Source: Zymoseptoria tritici IPO323
Taxonomy: Eukaryota > Ascomycota > Dothideomycetes > Mycosphaerellales > Mycosphaerellaceae
DNA length: 64,000 bases
Assembly (NCBI RefSeq): GCF_000219625.1
Contig: NC_018212.1
Location: forward strand, 186,001-250,000
Direction of reading: 5' to 3'
The translations under genes and the position numbers were made by a program. This document shows, one piece after another, positions 11,874 through 23,700 of this stretch (the stretch's first letter is position 1; every line of letters begins with the position of its first letter). Below the pieces are notes generated by a model. It did no database searches, had not been told where the DNA came from, and saw only the letters and a list, made by a program, of their open reading frames with translations.

Positions 11874-13306
11874 GGTCGATGCCGCTGCTCAGGTAAGGAG
11901 ACATGGTGTCTGGCTGGACAAGACACTGCACAAGGTCAGTACCGAGAGATCCGACAACGGCGATATGGTACTGACCGTCCTCTAACAGAAGTATATCGAC
12001 CGCGAGTACGTCTACCCCCAAGAGCAAGAAGAGTAGTCGATACGAAGAATAGATCAAACAAGTCTTGGCAATCACGTGTGATTCCACGAACAAAGGCCAA
12101 CGATCACAAGCAAAGTTGGAATTTTTCGAATTTGGAGAAGAAAAGGGAATCAAGTTCGAGCTGGCGGAAAGCGAGCGTATATACCTTCGAGGCCGGTTTG
12201 GTTCCGGCCTCGAGGAAGTGTCCTTTATCATCGAGAAATCAAAAGGGCGACGCTGATTGGTCTGGCCGGAATTTCCGCCGGCCAGGGAGATGGGGCTTCG
12301 ACTTCGCGGATTTTTGGAGGTAGGGGATAGTTTTGACAGAACTTGGGGACTGAGCGGATGAGGGACTTGAGTGCAAGAGTGTTTCCAGGGCATTATTTGG
12401 GTTGTGGGTGAGGTATTCATCGTCGCTGTGAATCTGCACTAGGGCCAAGTTGTGGATTGGCGTGAAGAAAGCATGTACCGAGAACGACCAGAGAAGGTAA
12501 GGCAGATTTTGGAGAGCTTGCGATCTCTCTGCTAGAACGGGAGACAACATAGCAACATTTGTCGTGCTCGGATGGCTCGATTGCTCCTGCAGCGAGCGTG
12601 GTCAGTCCGATTCTCCAAGACCATCCGAATATCTTCTGCCACAAATCTGGCCATTCCTGCGGTCGAATACAAGGCGCGGCTGGCGTGCTGGAGCGGTATC
12701 GCGATGTTGGACTGTTAATGTAGAACAGCCTCGGATTTAACATATGCGGACGAATTGGTTGAACTGAAGCACGAGCTCCGTGGACATCAAGGTGGAAGTC
12801 AGACCTGACATCTCGTGTATTTTGCGATTTTTACTCAACTTTGTCACTAACTGCACTTGATGGAGAAGCTCCATTTCGAACCTGAGACTTCGGTCGAGGA
12901 CTCTGGTACGATGATCTCTTGACGAGATCATTCATTGCCAACGCAGATGTGGGCTTGAGAGGTCCATTCCGCTGAGAGGTGCTCGGGTTGCACCTCAGCA
13001 CAAGAGCCAATAAACAATTTCGATCCGGAGCAACAGCCCTCACCATTTCGATCGCTAGACGCTGCGATATGGCGATTATTGATGATGGATGATGGCAAGA
13101 TGATGTTGGCGGAGGGTGCACGAAAGGGAAGAGCTCTCGCGCCTCGGCTGATCATCGTAACCCTAAGCAGGACGAGAACCGTGGAAACAGGACATCAATT
13201 GCAGACTTCAACCATCATCTCCATCCTTCATCGTTCACCTTGAGCGCCAGGGCTGAATGCGCATCAAATTCGACAAGACCGCTCATTGACTGCCATAACC
13301 TCTGCG
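11874..13306. other. Divergent promoter region, IDO-like / GFA-family
   Basis: About 1.4 kb between two divergently transcribed genes. Open frames here are short or unsplicable and of poor protein character. It likely contains both promoters. Nothing else is recognised. Confidence 0.5.
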
Positions 13307-13843
13307 ATGGCATCTAAGCAACCCAAGCCCGTTGTCTCGCGGGTCACCTCATGTCTCTGCCAATCGGTTCGAATCGAGATCACTGGAGAAGACAAAGGTG
13401 CTGTGCTGGTGAGTGTGAACTCTCATGGATTACTGTAGGCACTGCTGACGAGAACAACGCAGTGTCACTGCAATAACTGCAAGCAAACAGGCGGTAGTGC
13501 TTTCATGCACAACCATCGCTTCATGAAAACGCAACTCAACGTTGTCAAGGGAAAGGAACTGCTAAGAGAATATGCGGACAACAACACCAAGAGTGGAAAC
13601 ACTGTATCCCGCCGCTTTTGCAGCAAATGCGTGAGTCTCGCTCGATTCAATGTTGGATGGTTGAATTGGACTGATAGATGTTAGGGTTCGCCGCTGTATT
13701 TGACCAACTCAGCGTTCAAGGGGTTCGCTGCGGTGATGGCTTCATCGATGGAAGGGTACAAGCAGCAACCGTTCATGGAGCTCTTCGGCGAGGACAAGTA
13801 CCCCTGGATAGGTGAAGTGGCTTCGAAGAAAGCGAAGCTGTGA
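13307..13843 (+). CDS. GFA / CENP-V family Zn-binding protein
   Basis: Small glutathione-dependent formaldehyde-activating (GFA) fold protein, 142 aa, in three exons: 13307-13408, 13463-13630 and 13685-13843. The zinc-ligand motifs are intact: SCLCQSV near the N-terminus, CHCNNCKQTGGSAF opening exon 2, and FCSKCGSPLY across the second splice junction. All three junctions are in frame (phase 0) and restore these motifs, which supports the model strongly. Family members bind two zinc ions. Real formaldehyde/glutathione activity is shown for few of them, so the substrate is unknown. It ends 70 bp from the convergent neighbour. Confidence 0.9.
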
Positions 13844-13913
13844 AGGATGCTACGATGCATGCTGTGTACTTTGATTCGTGTGCGTTGCAAATGAAGTCAA
13901 CATGCCCAGCGCA

Positions 13914-14639
13914 TTATGCGTCATTCACAACCTTCTTGACTCTCTCGAGATCAAGTACGCCCTTTCGTCCCCAACCTTTCTGGCCAGCAGCTACACTGGG
14001 TCGAAAGTCCTCATACATATGGAAAGCCCGGCCGTTCAGCTCATCTTCCTTACCTTTCCAAGACTTCAAAGCCTCCTCGAAGGCCGCTTTAGCCTTCTCG
14101 TAGCTCTCCGGTCCATACTTCTTCTTCAGAGCTTCTTCGTCACTCTTCTTAGGCTTCTCTCCTACCATCGCCTGTCCATCTTCGTCAAGATGTAGATTGA
14201 AGCCCATGACGTCGACATCTTCCAATTTCGCATCACTTTTCTGCCGTTCCTGTTTCTTCTCTGCGGCTTCGTCAGGATCGGGTTTCTGTATCTTCCCGAT
14301 GGAGCGACCTTTGGAAATGGCGGTGATGGTGCTGATGGCGCCGCCTATGCTCAGACAAGTGGACCAAGAAAGAGAGGGATGGAGAACATGTGCTACAGAG
14401 CTTGCCCAGAGTTCCAGAACGGGAGCGCGATTGATGGTGATGGAGGTTTCGTCGTCACTGGAGCCTTTTGCGGTGTCTTTCGTCGACTGTTTCACCTCAC
14501 TGCTGGAATCTTTCCTTTGCTTCTTCGCGGTTGGCTTTTGTGTATCGGTTGCTTTACGTTTGGTGGCCGGCTTGGAGACGTCTTTTGATGGCGCGTCTTT
14601 CTTCGCAACGCCTGATGACTGACTTCTTGTTGTTGGCAT
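13914..14639 (-). CDS. Conserved hypothetical with basic N-terminus
   Basis: A 241-aa protein, single exon. I chose the start MPTTRSQSSG because upstream in-frame codons are of poor quality. Residues 1-65 are Lys/Ser/Thr-rich and suggest a nuclear or disordered tail. The rest contains ITINRAPVLELWASSVAHVL, then SIGGAISTITAISKGRSIG, and a C-terminal FRPSVAAGQKGWGRKGVLDL block. From memory this INRAPVL...W / KGWG...GVLDL combination occurs in uncharacterised bacterial and fungal proteins; I know no function. It is divergent from STT4 with about 250 bp between starts and convergent with the GFA-family gene. Confidence 0.75.
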   Translation of the reverse strand: MPTTRSQSSGVAKKDAPSKDVSKPATKRKATDTQKPTAKKQRKDSSSEVKQSTKDTAKGSSDDETSITINRAPVLELWASSVAHVLHPSLSWSTCLSIGGAISTITAISKGRSIGKIQKPDPDEAAEKKQERQKSDAKLEDVDVMGFNLHLDEDGQAMVGEKPKKSDEEALKKKYGPESYEKAKAAFEEALKSWKGKEDELNGRAFHMYEDFRPSVAAGQKGWGRKGVLDLERVKKVVNDA

Positions 14640-14888
14640 TGTGATCGTTTGGTGCTCTATCAAATCAATAGTTTGTCGATGGCATGGGCTATCCATGTGG
14701 CTCGATGGTCCTTCCTTCCATCGGACGCTCATGACTAAGCGGATCTGAAGCGCGACGTCAGTTCAGGAGCAGCTCGCGAAGGAACAATTCATTCGCCAGA
14801 AGTCACCGCCTTCTTGCGCGCATGTTGGAGCCTCGAACATGAAGCTGTACGTCTTCACGACCGACAAAACCTCAACAGTCCACGAAAA

Positions 14889-17800
14889 ATGCTGAACAAA
14901 ATCTACAGCACAACTCGCGCAACGCGGCGCAATGCCCTCGAGAAGCTCGCGGCGCTGGCAGCTCAGAGCACCTCAACGGAGGACGACGATCGCGACATCA
15001 AGAGACTGTTTGATTTGAGTAAGAGCCACGCTGAGAGCAGGACAGACGGGACGGTCAACGGCGAAAGCACGGTCAAGACATCTTCGATACCCATGAGCGT
15101 GCGAGAGTCGGAAGTCTTAACAGCACTGTGCAAGGCAGCTCCGGTAGTACAAACGACAAAGGATGCTGAAAGTCTGTTGCAACAACTGGTGCCGTACGTG
15201 TCGGAGGCACATCAACAAGTGTTCGCTGTCACTCCACTACACCAACCCCTTCCACCATGGGAAACACTGAGCTACGACCTCACAACGGCCGTGCTGGCTT
15301 TGGGGTTGAACCACCCGTCGCTTCGGGAAGAGTCATGGACGTGCATCAGGAGAACCGTAGACGAATTGGCCTCCAGCGCAGACAATACAGAATGGCCCAA
15401 ATCCTCAGAGGAAGGTACAGTTGAACTCGAACTGAACAAGCAAACGTTTCGCGTCATACAGCTTCATGTATCCCTGGTCGGATTCTTCCACGCCGTGGCA
15501 AAGTATGTGCGAGTATGGTCGCCTGAGCAGCGAACGACGCTGGTCCCACAATTGAGGCGCATCCTTTCGGAAAAGTTCATGGTTTCACTGGAGGGAGGCC
15601 TGTCCGCAATCAGGAACACAAGCAATTCTTCCCGCCTTGTCAAAGACTGGAAGCGTTGGATCCGACACTATACTGCGAAGGGTAAGCCGCTGGGCGCCAT
15701 GCTTCTGCAGCAGGCGTTTATGAACGTCGTGGAGGAGAGCGTATTGGCGTTGATTCCACTGCCCGAGCCGGTACCGGGGACGGCCCTCCTCGACATGCTG
15801 CTCACCCAGAGCACGATAAGCAAAGGCCAGGCGCAGTCGGACGGCTTCGTTGGCAGTCTCAGCGACGTCATCAGTGATGAGATGGAATTGCTCGAAGCTG
15901 ATGCCGACTACTTGAAGCTCGGCTCTGAGTGGCAGCAACGACTAGCACGCGAGGTGAAGTGCAGCGTACTACGAAGCTTCCTTTGCTGCTGTATATTGGA
16001 AGGCGAGACACCACACACAGATGTGCTTTTAGCATGGCTTGAGTCGATCACCGTGGATCCGATGCAGATGGTGGATGACGAGCTGGCGAAGACCGTCTTG
16101 AAGGGCATGGCCATTCTCGCTGGGATCTCAAGCACTGTAGCCTTCGCTCTGGCCAGGTCTCTGCCTCGACTCATCGTTCGCGGGAAGATGTCGCCGACCA
16201 CCGCTACCGTGGCCTGCGAATGCCTCGCACGAGTCTTGAAGCTTGTACCGCAAGAGCTGGCCATCAGTACCGTGTACAGCTTGGGTAACATCCTCAGCTC
16301 TGGCTCGCAGAATGGAGAGACGTACAGATCGGCGCTATTCGACAGCACGCTCAGCATAGGAAACGAGTCCCAGGGTTTACAATTTTCGACGCAGCAGAAC
16401 ATCGGAAGCTCAATCTCTCTGGTCATTAGCGACGAGGAAGAAGCCTCTGCCGTGTACTCTACGGTCGTTCAAGCCGTTGTGGCGGTCGCCGTGGCTCGCA
16501 GCGAGGTCCAACTGACAGCGCTGGTCATATCCATGCTTGTGCAGAAAATTGGTAGAATCAATGAAGCAGTGGATGCGCGGATTATTGTCGAAACTTCAGC
16601 CTTGGGGCTTTGCGGAGGGCCCAATGAACTCAAGGGTCTGCTGCGTTTCTACGCCCGTGTTGGTAGCGAAGCGCTCGTCCAAAACAGTACGTCCATCTCG
16701 GCGGCTGTGACGGAAGGTCGATTGCGGCTTTCGACTTGGATCAAGAAGGACTCGCCCTTCTTCGAGCCGTACCTTGCTCATCTGCTGGGTATGTGTGTGA
16801 GTAGCGGAGACACTGCCGGTGAGCGGACCATCGATGTGGCGCTTGCTTCGAAGACAATAGCGCAATTGTTCCGTCCCATGGCCATCCTCGCCTCCCACGA
16901 CATCAGCCGTAAGCCTCATCTGGAGGACGAAGACGAGATCCTGGCACTCGGTCGGGACGCTTGGTTCAACATCGCCGTTCATGGATTTACGCTGAACGCC
17001 CCGTCGACGAAGGAACATCTCGAGGATCTCCAGACTCTAGCGCTGTACAGCTTACCTCTGGTGGATGAAGCTCGTGTCGACATGCCTGACAGCAGCATTG
17101 ATCTCAACCCGGTCTTGCGACGAGGAGCTCATTCCCATCAGCACGATCATCAAAAACAATCTCTCATCCGCGCATTGCCATCGTGCGAGCATGACATCAA
17201 GAGTCTGAGCTATTCCGAGTCTGTCTTTCTGAACGCAGCGCTGCTTGTCTCGACCTTGCGAGCGCAAGGCGGAGACTGTACGGCTGTGTTGCCTTACTTC
17301 CTCGAGAACAAGGTCAAGACCACTGCGTTGGGCAAGTGCATGCTGGCAGTAGCCAGCCACAGCGTAGATGTCTATCTGAGGGTGGCACTGTCAGGACAAC
17401 GTCAAGAGTTCGCGGCGCCACAGATTGCGACTCAGCTTGCAGCCTTTTTCGAAGGATGCTGCCATCGCATTTCGAAAGTTCAGCAGGCTGCCATTGCTTC
17501 GTGCAATCGAATCATCAGCGTGGTCCCGTCCGCCCTTTGCCAGAAGGCCTCGCTGTTTGCCCTGCTGGAACTTCTTTCGCTGATGTGGAAGAGCTGCCTC
17601 GACACAGAGACGGATGAATACGGCTGGCGATCGCAGTACAGCTCTGTAAAGGGCAATGTCTCGATCCAGCTTTCGGATGATGTTCAACACCGCCAGTCAA
17701 CACTTGCATCGTTGCATCAAAATGCTCGTGTTTGGGTCCACAAAGCCATTGATGTGGCTCCTCTTGACGTCAAAGGTCATCTTCAAGCATACCTGGAAGA

Positions 17801-20705
17801 TTACGAAGATGACGGCTCGTATGGTCATATTGCGCTCGGGCGATCGTTTGCTGTGGAAATGGGATCGGTCGTGCCCAGCACTGATCAACGATTGACCAGT
17901 CTTGATGCGCAGCGCAATCTCAATGTCACGACTGCATCCGATTTCGTGGCTCAGTATACCACACGCCAAGAATATCGGCATCTGGACGCGAGACTGGAGA
18001 CCGACGAAGAATGGGCACTCATCGACTACAGCGGCAAGGCTCTTCCTGCGCTGATGAGCGACGACGATCCCGTGCATCGAGAAGCCGCAGAGCTGAAGAC
18101 CTTGTCCCGACAACTGCGAGGCCGTGTGCCCATCCCGTTCACCAAAGTCCGCGAAACACTTCGCGATGCCGCTGGGATGCTCAGCAGAAGCGCCTCCAAC
18201 CATGTGGTACTCATACAAGATCTGGTCGGCATACCTTTCATCATCTTCACCAAGCATAGCATCAATCTCGGCATCTCGCTCTGGCTGGGCATCATCAAAG
18301 AGAACCCAAGTCTCGAATCGAGAGTCCTGGTCGAAGTCGCCGCTGGCTGGGAGGCTTCCGTGCGATCGAAACGAGGTTTCTTCTCGACCTCTCTGCAGCA
18401 TCTGGACCCCTTCTATGTTAAGGAAGAATTCGCACCTTCCAACTGGGACGCCATCAAGCGACGCGAGCAGGCCACGCATAATCTCATCAGCCCGCACTTA
18501 CGGCTGACGCACTTCTTGTCAAGCCACTTTAGTGCGTCGAGATTGACGTCTCCCTCTGTCGAGCGGATCTACAACCGTCTCATGCGCATCACATTACTGT
18601 CGATGAAGCATGCCGTCTCGCAACCTCTTGCACGAGAAGTGCACTTTCACGTCGTCCTACTGGCCCTCAAAGTGCTCAAGTACTCCACTCATATCAGCTC
18701 CCCCTCGCAGTGGAGACTAAAGGATGCGATCCTATCCGGAGGACTATCTTGGTTCGCCACTGCGCCCAAGTACTCGTATGGCAGCAATCGATTGCAGATG
18801 AGAGCGGAGAAGAAGCTTCTGATGGATGTGTCTGCTACCATTGACGATCTGGGTGGCGTCGGAGAGAAGGCCACAAAGGCCCTGCCTTCACTTCGGCAAA
18901 AGGCAGCACTTCTCTCACAACTCCTCACTCATGAGATCGGCCGTCTGACCGTGTGGATCGCACCACTGGCTCAGGAGCCCAAAAGTATTGCGCCGGGCCA
19001 CAACGAACTCAACAGCCAAGAGACGACCATCTCTGCTCTTCTGCAAACTGCATGGGACGAAGACCCAAGGATCGCTGTTCAGCTCACCAAGCGCTATTCG
19101 ACTACAAATAAGCTTGCCCAGGATGTTCGACGATTCCTTGTCAAGGAACCACAGAAAGCGATCCACGAGCCCGACGCCTTGTACATCCTCCTTGGACCTT
19201 CTCTGCCCTCTGACTTGCAACCTCAGTTGAGGTATCTGCTTTACTGGGCTCCGATCAACCCAATGGCAGCGGTGACCTACTTTCTCCCAGCCTATGGGAA
19301 CCATCCTTTCGTCATTCAGTACGCCGTACGTGCCGTCGAGAGCCACCACGTGGATGTGAACTTCTTCTACGTCCCGCAAATCGTACAGACATTACGCTAC
19401 GATGCGCTCGGATATGTGGAGAGGTACATCATCGAGACAGCGACATTCTCGCAGCTCTTCGCCCATCAGATCATCTGGAACATCAAAGCAAACGCCTACA
19501 AAGACGAGGAGTCTCAGATCCCGGACCCTGCCAAACCGGTGCTGGACCGTGTCATGGATTCGCTTATCGACAGCTTTTCATCGGAAGACAAGCACTTTTA
19601 CGAGCGCGAATTCGACTTCTTCGGCAAGGTGACGGGTATATCCGGCACACTGAAACCTTTCATCAAGCGACCGAAACCAGAGAAGAAGCAGAAGATCGAG
19701 GAAGAACTTCGCAAGATTCAGGTCGACGTGGGCGTGTATCTTCCTTCCAATCCCGACGGCGTAGTCATAGGCATCGACCGCAAGTCCGGCAAACCACTGC
19801 AAAGTCATGCCAAAGCTCCATACATGGCGACATTCCGAATTCGGAAAGAGGAGGGTGAAGCGGACACGAATCCGACGCCCAGCTCGCAGAATGGCATCGT
19901 CGCCAAACGCCGCACCTACGAGGTCTGGCAGTCGGCCATCTTCAAAGTCGGCGACGATTGCCGCCAAGATGTGCTCGCACTGCAGCTTATTGCCGCGTTT
20001 CGCGGGATCTTCAACAATGTCGGCCTCGATGTGTACGTCTTCCCATATCGCGTGACCGCCACGGCGCCCGGATGCGGCGTCATTGACGTGCTGCCCAATT
20101 CCATCTCCCGAGATATGCTCGGGCGCGAAGCCGTCAACGGGTTATACGAGTACTTTGTCTCAAAGTACGGCTACGAGGACTCGATCCGGTTTCAGGAAGC
20201 TCGAGGAAACTTTATCAAATCCATGGCCGCTTACTCCATCATTTCCTACCTCCTACAGTTCAAAGATCGCCACAACGGCAACATCATGGTTGACGACGCC
20301 GGCCACATCTTGCACATTGATTTCGGATTCTGTTTCGACATTGCCCCAGGCGGTGTGAAATTCGAGCGGGCGCCTTTCAAACTCACGCCTGAAATGGTGG
20401 CTGTCATGGGCGGTTCGAGTTCCGCTCCGGCGTTTAAGGTCTTCGAGGAATTGTGTATCAAGGCGTTCCTGGCGGCACGGCAACATGTCGAGCAGCTGTC
20501 GCATATCGTGAGCACGATGCTGGACTCGGGCCTGCCGTGCTTCAAGCCGGCCACTATTCAGCACTTCCGGGAGAGGTTCGTGTTGGAGAAGAGTGATCGC
20601 GAAGCCGCCGAGTTCGTGAGAAAGTTGGTGCATTGGAGCGAGAGGAGTTATAGCACCGCGGTGTACGACTACTTCCAGTTGTTGACGAATGGAATTCCTT
20701 ACTAG
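14889..20705 (+). CDS. STT4: Phosphatidylinositol 4-kinase STT4 (type III alpha)
   Basis: Plasma-membrane PI 4-kinase making PI4P from phosphatidylinositol, needed for actin, wall integrity and MAPK signalling in yeasts. 1938 aa in one exon. The frame extends further 5' without an ATG; the first in-frame ATG is at 14889 and gives a N-terminus (TRATRRNALEKLAALAAQ) like other STT4 proteins. A long helical-repeat region fills residues 1-1450, then a PIK accessory segment, then the PI3/PI4 kinase domain (~1650-1937). The catalytic loop reads KDRHNGNIMV and the metal-binding motif LHIDFGFCFD; FKVGDDCRQDVLALQLI marks the ATP-binding part. Length and order match the family. No sign of disruption. 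Confidence 0.96.
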   Translation: MLNKIYSTTRATRRNALEKLAALAAQSTSTEDDDRDIKRLFDLSKSHAESRTDGTVNGESTVKTSSIPMSVRESEVLTALCKAAPVVQTTKDAESLLQQLVPYVSEAHQQVFAVTPLHQPLPPWETLSYDLTTAVLALGLNHPSLREESWTCIRRTVDELASSADNTEWPKSSEEGTVELELNKQTFRVIQLHVSLVGFFHAVAKYVRVWSPEQRTTLVPQLRRILSEKFMVSLEGGLSAIRNTSNSSRLVKDWKRWIRHYTAKGKPLGAMLLQQAFMNVVEESVLALIPLPEPVPGTALLDMLLTQSTISKGQAQSDGFVGSLSDVISDEMELLEADADYLKLGSEWQQRLAREVKCSVLRSFLCCCILEGETPHTDVLLAWLESITVDPMQMVDDELAKTVLKGMAILAGISSTVAFALARSLPRLIVRGKMSPTTATVACECLARVLKLVPQELAISTVYSLGNILSSGSQNGETYRSALFDSTLSIGNESQGLQFSTQQNIGSSISLVISDEEEASAVYSTVVQAVVAVAVARSEVQLTALVISMLVQKIGRINEAVDARIIVETSALGLCGGPNELKGLLRFYARVGSEALVQNSTSISAAVTEGRLRLSTWIKKDSPFFEPYLAHLLGMCVSSGDTAGERTIDVALASKTIAQLFRPMAILASHDISRKPHLEDEDEILALGRDAWFNIAVHGFTLNAPSTKEHLEDLQTLALYSLPLVDEARVDMPDSSIDLNPVLRRGAHSHQHDHQKQSLIRALPSCEHDIKSLSYSESVFLNAALLVSTLRAQGGDCTAVLPYFLENKVKTTALGKCMLAVASHSVDVYLRVALSGQRQEFAAPQIATQLAAFFEGCCHRISKVQQAAIASCNRIISVVPSALCQKASLFALLELLSLMWKSCLDTETDEYGWRSQYSSVKGNVSIQLSDDVQHRQSTLASLHQNARVWVHKAIDVAPLDVKGHLQAYLEDYEDDGSYGHIALGRSFAVEMGSVVPSTDQRLTSLDAQRNLNVTTASDFVAQYTTRQEYRHLDARLETDEEWALIDYSGKALPALMSDDDPVHREAAELKTLSRQLRGRVPIPFTKVRETLRDAAGMLSRSASNHVVLIQDLVGIPFIIFTKHSINLGISLWLGIIKENPSLESRVLVEVAAGWEASVRSKRGFFSTSLQHLDPFYVKEEFAPSNWDAIKRREQATHNLISPHLRLTHFLSSHFSASRLTSPSVERIYNRLMRITLLSMKHAVSQPLAREVHFHVVLLALKVLKYSTHISSPSQWRLKDAILSGGLSWFATAPKYSYGSNRLQMRAEKKLLMDVSATIDDLGGVGEKATKALPSLRQKAALLSQLLTHEIGRLTVWIAPLAQEPKSIAPGHNELNSQETTISALLQTAWDEDPRIAVQLTKRYSTTNKLAQDVRRFLVKEPQKAIHEPDALYILLGPSLPSDLQPQLRYLLYWAPINPMAAVTYFLPAYGNHPFVIQYAVRAVESHHVDVNFFYVPQIVQTLRYDALGYVERYIIETATFSQLFAHQIIWNIKANAYKDEESQIPDPAKPVLDRVMDSLIDSFSSEDKHFYEREFDFFGKVTGISGTLKPFIKRPKPEKKQKIEEELRKIQVDVGVYLPSNPDGVVIGIDRKSGKPLQSHAKAPYMATFRIRKEEGEADTNPTPSSQNGIVAKRRTYEVWQSAIFKVGDDCRQDVLALQLIAAFRGIFNNVGLDVYVFPYRVTATAPGCGVIDVLPNSISRDMLGREAVNGLYEYFVSKYGYEDSIRFQEARGNFIKSMAAYSIISYLLQFKDRHNGNIMVDDAGHILHIDFGFCFDIAPGGVKFERAPFKLTPEMVAVMGGSSSAPAFKVFEELCIKAFLAARQHVEQLSHIVSTMLDSGLPCFKPATIQHFRERFVLEKSDREAAEFVRKLVHWSERSYSTAVYDYFQLLTNGIPY

Positions 20706-23700
20706 GGGATGGATGGGCCGTGTCGAGGGTGGCAAGGAGCTAAATAATGTCTATTCAATTCACATCGGCTGCAAAAGATCGTAGACACATGCATTCCCAG
20801 AGACGGTAAAACCGCGCCACTCTGGCTTCCTAGTTGTCGCAACGACCCCACACCATTAGAGCGGACAAGGAAAGACAGAATTGGTCTAAAGCGAAGGATG
20901 GCCAGTCATCAAGCGTACGTGGAGGCAGCGTAGGCAGCGATGATAACCCCGGCAGCTTTTGAGGACGACTTGACTGCAATCACAATGCCCTGTGCAGCGC
21001 GAAAGCACGCGCGATGGCTGCCGATAGCTTCATCGGAGGTAGGCGCAACTCCAGGCCTCAGTTGGACTCTTCCCTTGCAACTGGACCGTCGGGTTCTAGC
21101 CGCAGATCTCTCCAGTACGAGGTAAAGTAAGCGAGGGCGTACGCCGATGGCTGGCGCCGATCGAGGGCGCCAGACGAAGTTCCTCAGATCGAGTAAATCA
21201 GACAGGATTCTCCAGGTCGAAGTTAACGCTACCCAAGGCGTCGTCGATGGCGGCATTGTTCCCTTGTAAGCAAGCCGTCCAGTTCTGGCCTCGCGTCTCC
21301 AGCACGTCGTGGTATAGGTCGAGCGTCGACGCCGATGACTGCCCCCAGAACGAGTTTCGCAGACGAAGTCGCTGGCGACAACCAATGCCGCGGTGGCGGA
21401 GGAGATTGCGTAGGTCCATGCATGGTCATCGACCTCACGCCATGCGGCGATTCGGGCACCACCTGTCGAATGGAAAAAATGTGCTGAGCCTTTCAGTTCC
21501 TGGACGTTCCAATTCCGGACATAGAGCTCGAAGCTCGTACGTGATCTCCTCTTCACGGCCTCGATCATCCGCGTACTCTCACGCCGACGGCATTCCGATT
21601 CGTCCCGATGAGATTGGCCGTCCTGGGATCCGACTTTCATTGATGTTCTGTCTGGCAGCGATTACTTGGACGCCATTGGGAACCTCGTTGCTAGATTGCT
21701 CGGCGCGGGATCACCACTTTCGCTACAGTCTTGTCTCGCATCCGTTTCGTTGTCGTCCTTTGTGTTTTCTCAAAAGTTGGTTCGAAGCAAGACTCATACT
21801 CAATGGCTTGAGGTGATCGTCCGTGGGCAAGATGGGAGAGAAGACGGCGGAATGCAACATTGCGTCTTCTTCAATTGCACCTGTTTTCTGACAGTTCATC
21901 CGTCGTACTTCTCTTAGGCGATCGTGAGTTTCGAAACGATACTCCTGTGAAAGCCGTGGCATCTCATCCGCTATTCTCGTCGTGCCGGCGCGCAGGTACT
22001 CTAATGCTTGACGTCCCGTCGCTCATCGTATGCCTGCATGGACAAATTCGTTCTTGGCCGACCCAGCGCTCATCGTATGTCTGCTAGGAGGCACTCAGTT
22101 TGGCCTACCTTGGTCCTCCACAATCTGTATCCCCGACCATAGATATACGTGCCATTGGAGTCTCTTGGTCAATTGTGCGCCTGCCATTTGTTTCGTAACT
22201 ACCCTTCGTTGTCGGGTGGTGACAGTCAGTTTTGCACTGCCAGTTTAGCAGACCTCTTGGCATCCTGAGTCTACTCTCGTCGTCGAGGCTGAATTGCGCT
22301 TTCCTACAATGACAGAGCTCGCTTGTGAATTGCTTGCGGGATACCGACTTCTCAGAGTCGGCCGTTGTCGTGTTCAGCTCACTGTCGTCCGTGGAGACGT
22401 AAAAGCTCGAATGAAGACCTTTGGACCGGCTCCGGCTGTACTCCGGCAGCAAAAATTGAGCAGATGTGATCAGAAATGCCATGACAGCGCGTAGTATTGA
22501 TCACCGGGTCATGTCTGAAATAATCATCGGTCACAACGAGAGTGTGCAGCTCGTTCGTGTCATAAGGTATGCAGCAAGTCCTGCTCTTCACATGCAAAGG
22601 ACGAGGCTCGGAGTACACGAGATCGACAGCGCTTCAGGAACATGCTTTGCGTGGAAGCCAACCTCACGTTAGCCATCTGTGCACGATTTGGAATCCGTCC
22701 ATTGAAGAGTGCTGTCCTGGGCCGTGCCGAGAGTGTGCGGAACTCGCACAGAGCTAAGAAGGAGATGTGCCTCGAAGAGGAAGGTGCTGTGCTAAGTTCC
22801 CGCGGTTCGACTTTCACTCTGGTTGAGTAGGAGGGAAGTCTTGGCCTTGAAGAGTGGTTCGGGGCATAACGATGGCTGTCGGTACCAGTTTTAGGATCTC
22901 TAGCAGTGGCTGAGGTGGTATAATGATCTTTCGAGTCGGAGTTTGCTCAACGTGATGAGGCATTTTCTGGTCATGGAGAGAAGCCCGAGCTCGGACAACG
23001 AGTTCTCTGCGAGCAGCGACGCTGGCCTGGTAGATGAATGTGCGTCGCTTCATCGTACACAACTCACTGATTCTGTTAGAAGTGCAGGCTCGGAGTACCC
23101 CAGAGCGCCTGCATCTTGGTGGGAGAGCAGCCACGTTAGAAGGCACGCCCTCAAACCCACTCCATTGTCGGTCCGGCTGTCCGGACCAGTCCATATACAG
23201 CTCCAGTTCTTCATGGCTGCAGAACACGCTGGTCGAGCAGCCTTGCAAAACGGCCCGATGTGGCATCGATATTCCGAAGCGTGGCTTGCATGTGATGGTG
23301 GTCATCAAGAAACGCTGATTCGATGCGCTCGTACCTGACGAGGTGATGAGAAATAGGACGAAAGACGACTCCAGACCTGTGGGAAATAGTGCGATATTGC
23401 GGAGTGGCCGTAAACTCAAAGAACGCCGCCAGGTCCGGGGATCCTGAACCGCGCTGAAGCAGCGAGGGAATCCTTGTGGCGGTGCCTTGCTTCGTCTATG
23501 TAACGGAGTTGGCGCCGTCGGTGTGGCTTACAACGATAATCGACACAAGGAATATCATATCAGATTTGTTGTATAGTCTTGCGACAGAAAGCGTGTATTC
23601 CTCCTAGAGCGAGAAGAACGTCGTAGTGGAGGCCGACGAAGCGGAGCCGAGCCAAGCTTCCATCCTGCAGGAGTGAAGAAATCCGAGAACATCGATCGAT

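Noticed and set aside
13351..13375. GGTTCGAATC, like a tRNA B box
   Set aside because: It lies in the coding exon of the GFA-family gene and has no paired acceptor stem or A box.
14814..14888. 25-codon N-terminal extension of STT4
   Set aside because: It begins at TTG, not ATG; the first in-frame ATG is at 14889.
20909..21640. Minus-strand ORF of 243 codons
   Set aside because: Arg/Ser-rich with no domain, other frames in the same place are equally plausible, and no splice model improves it.
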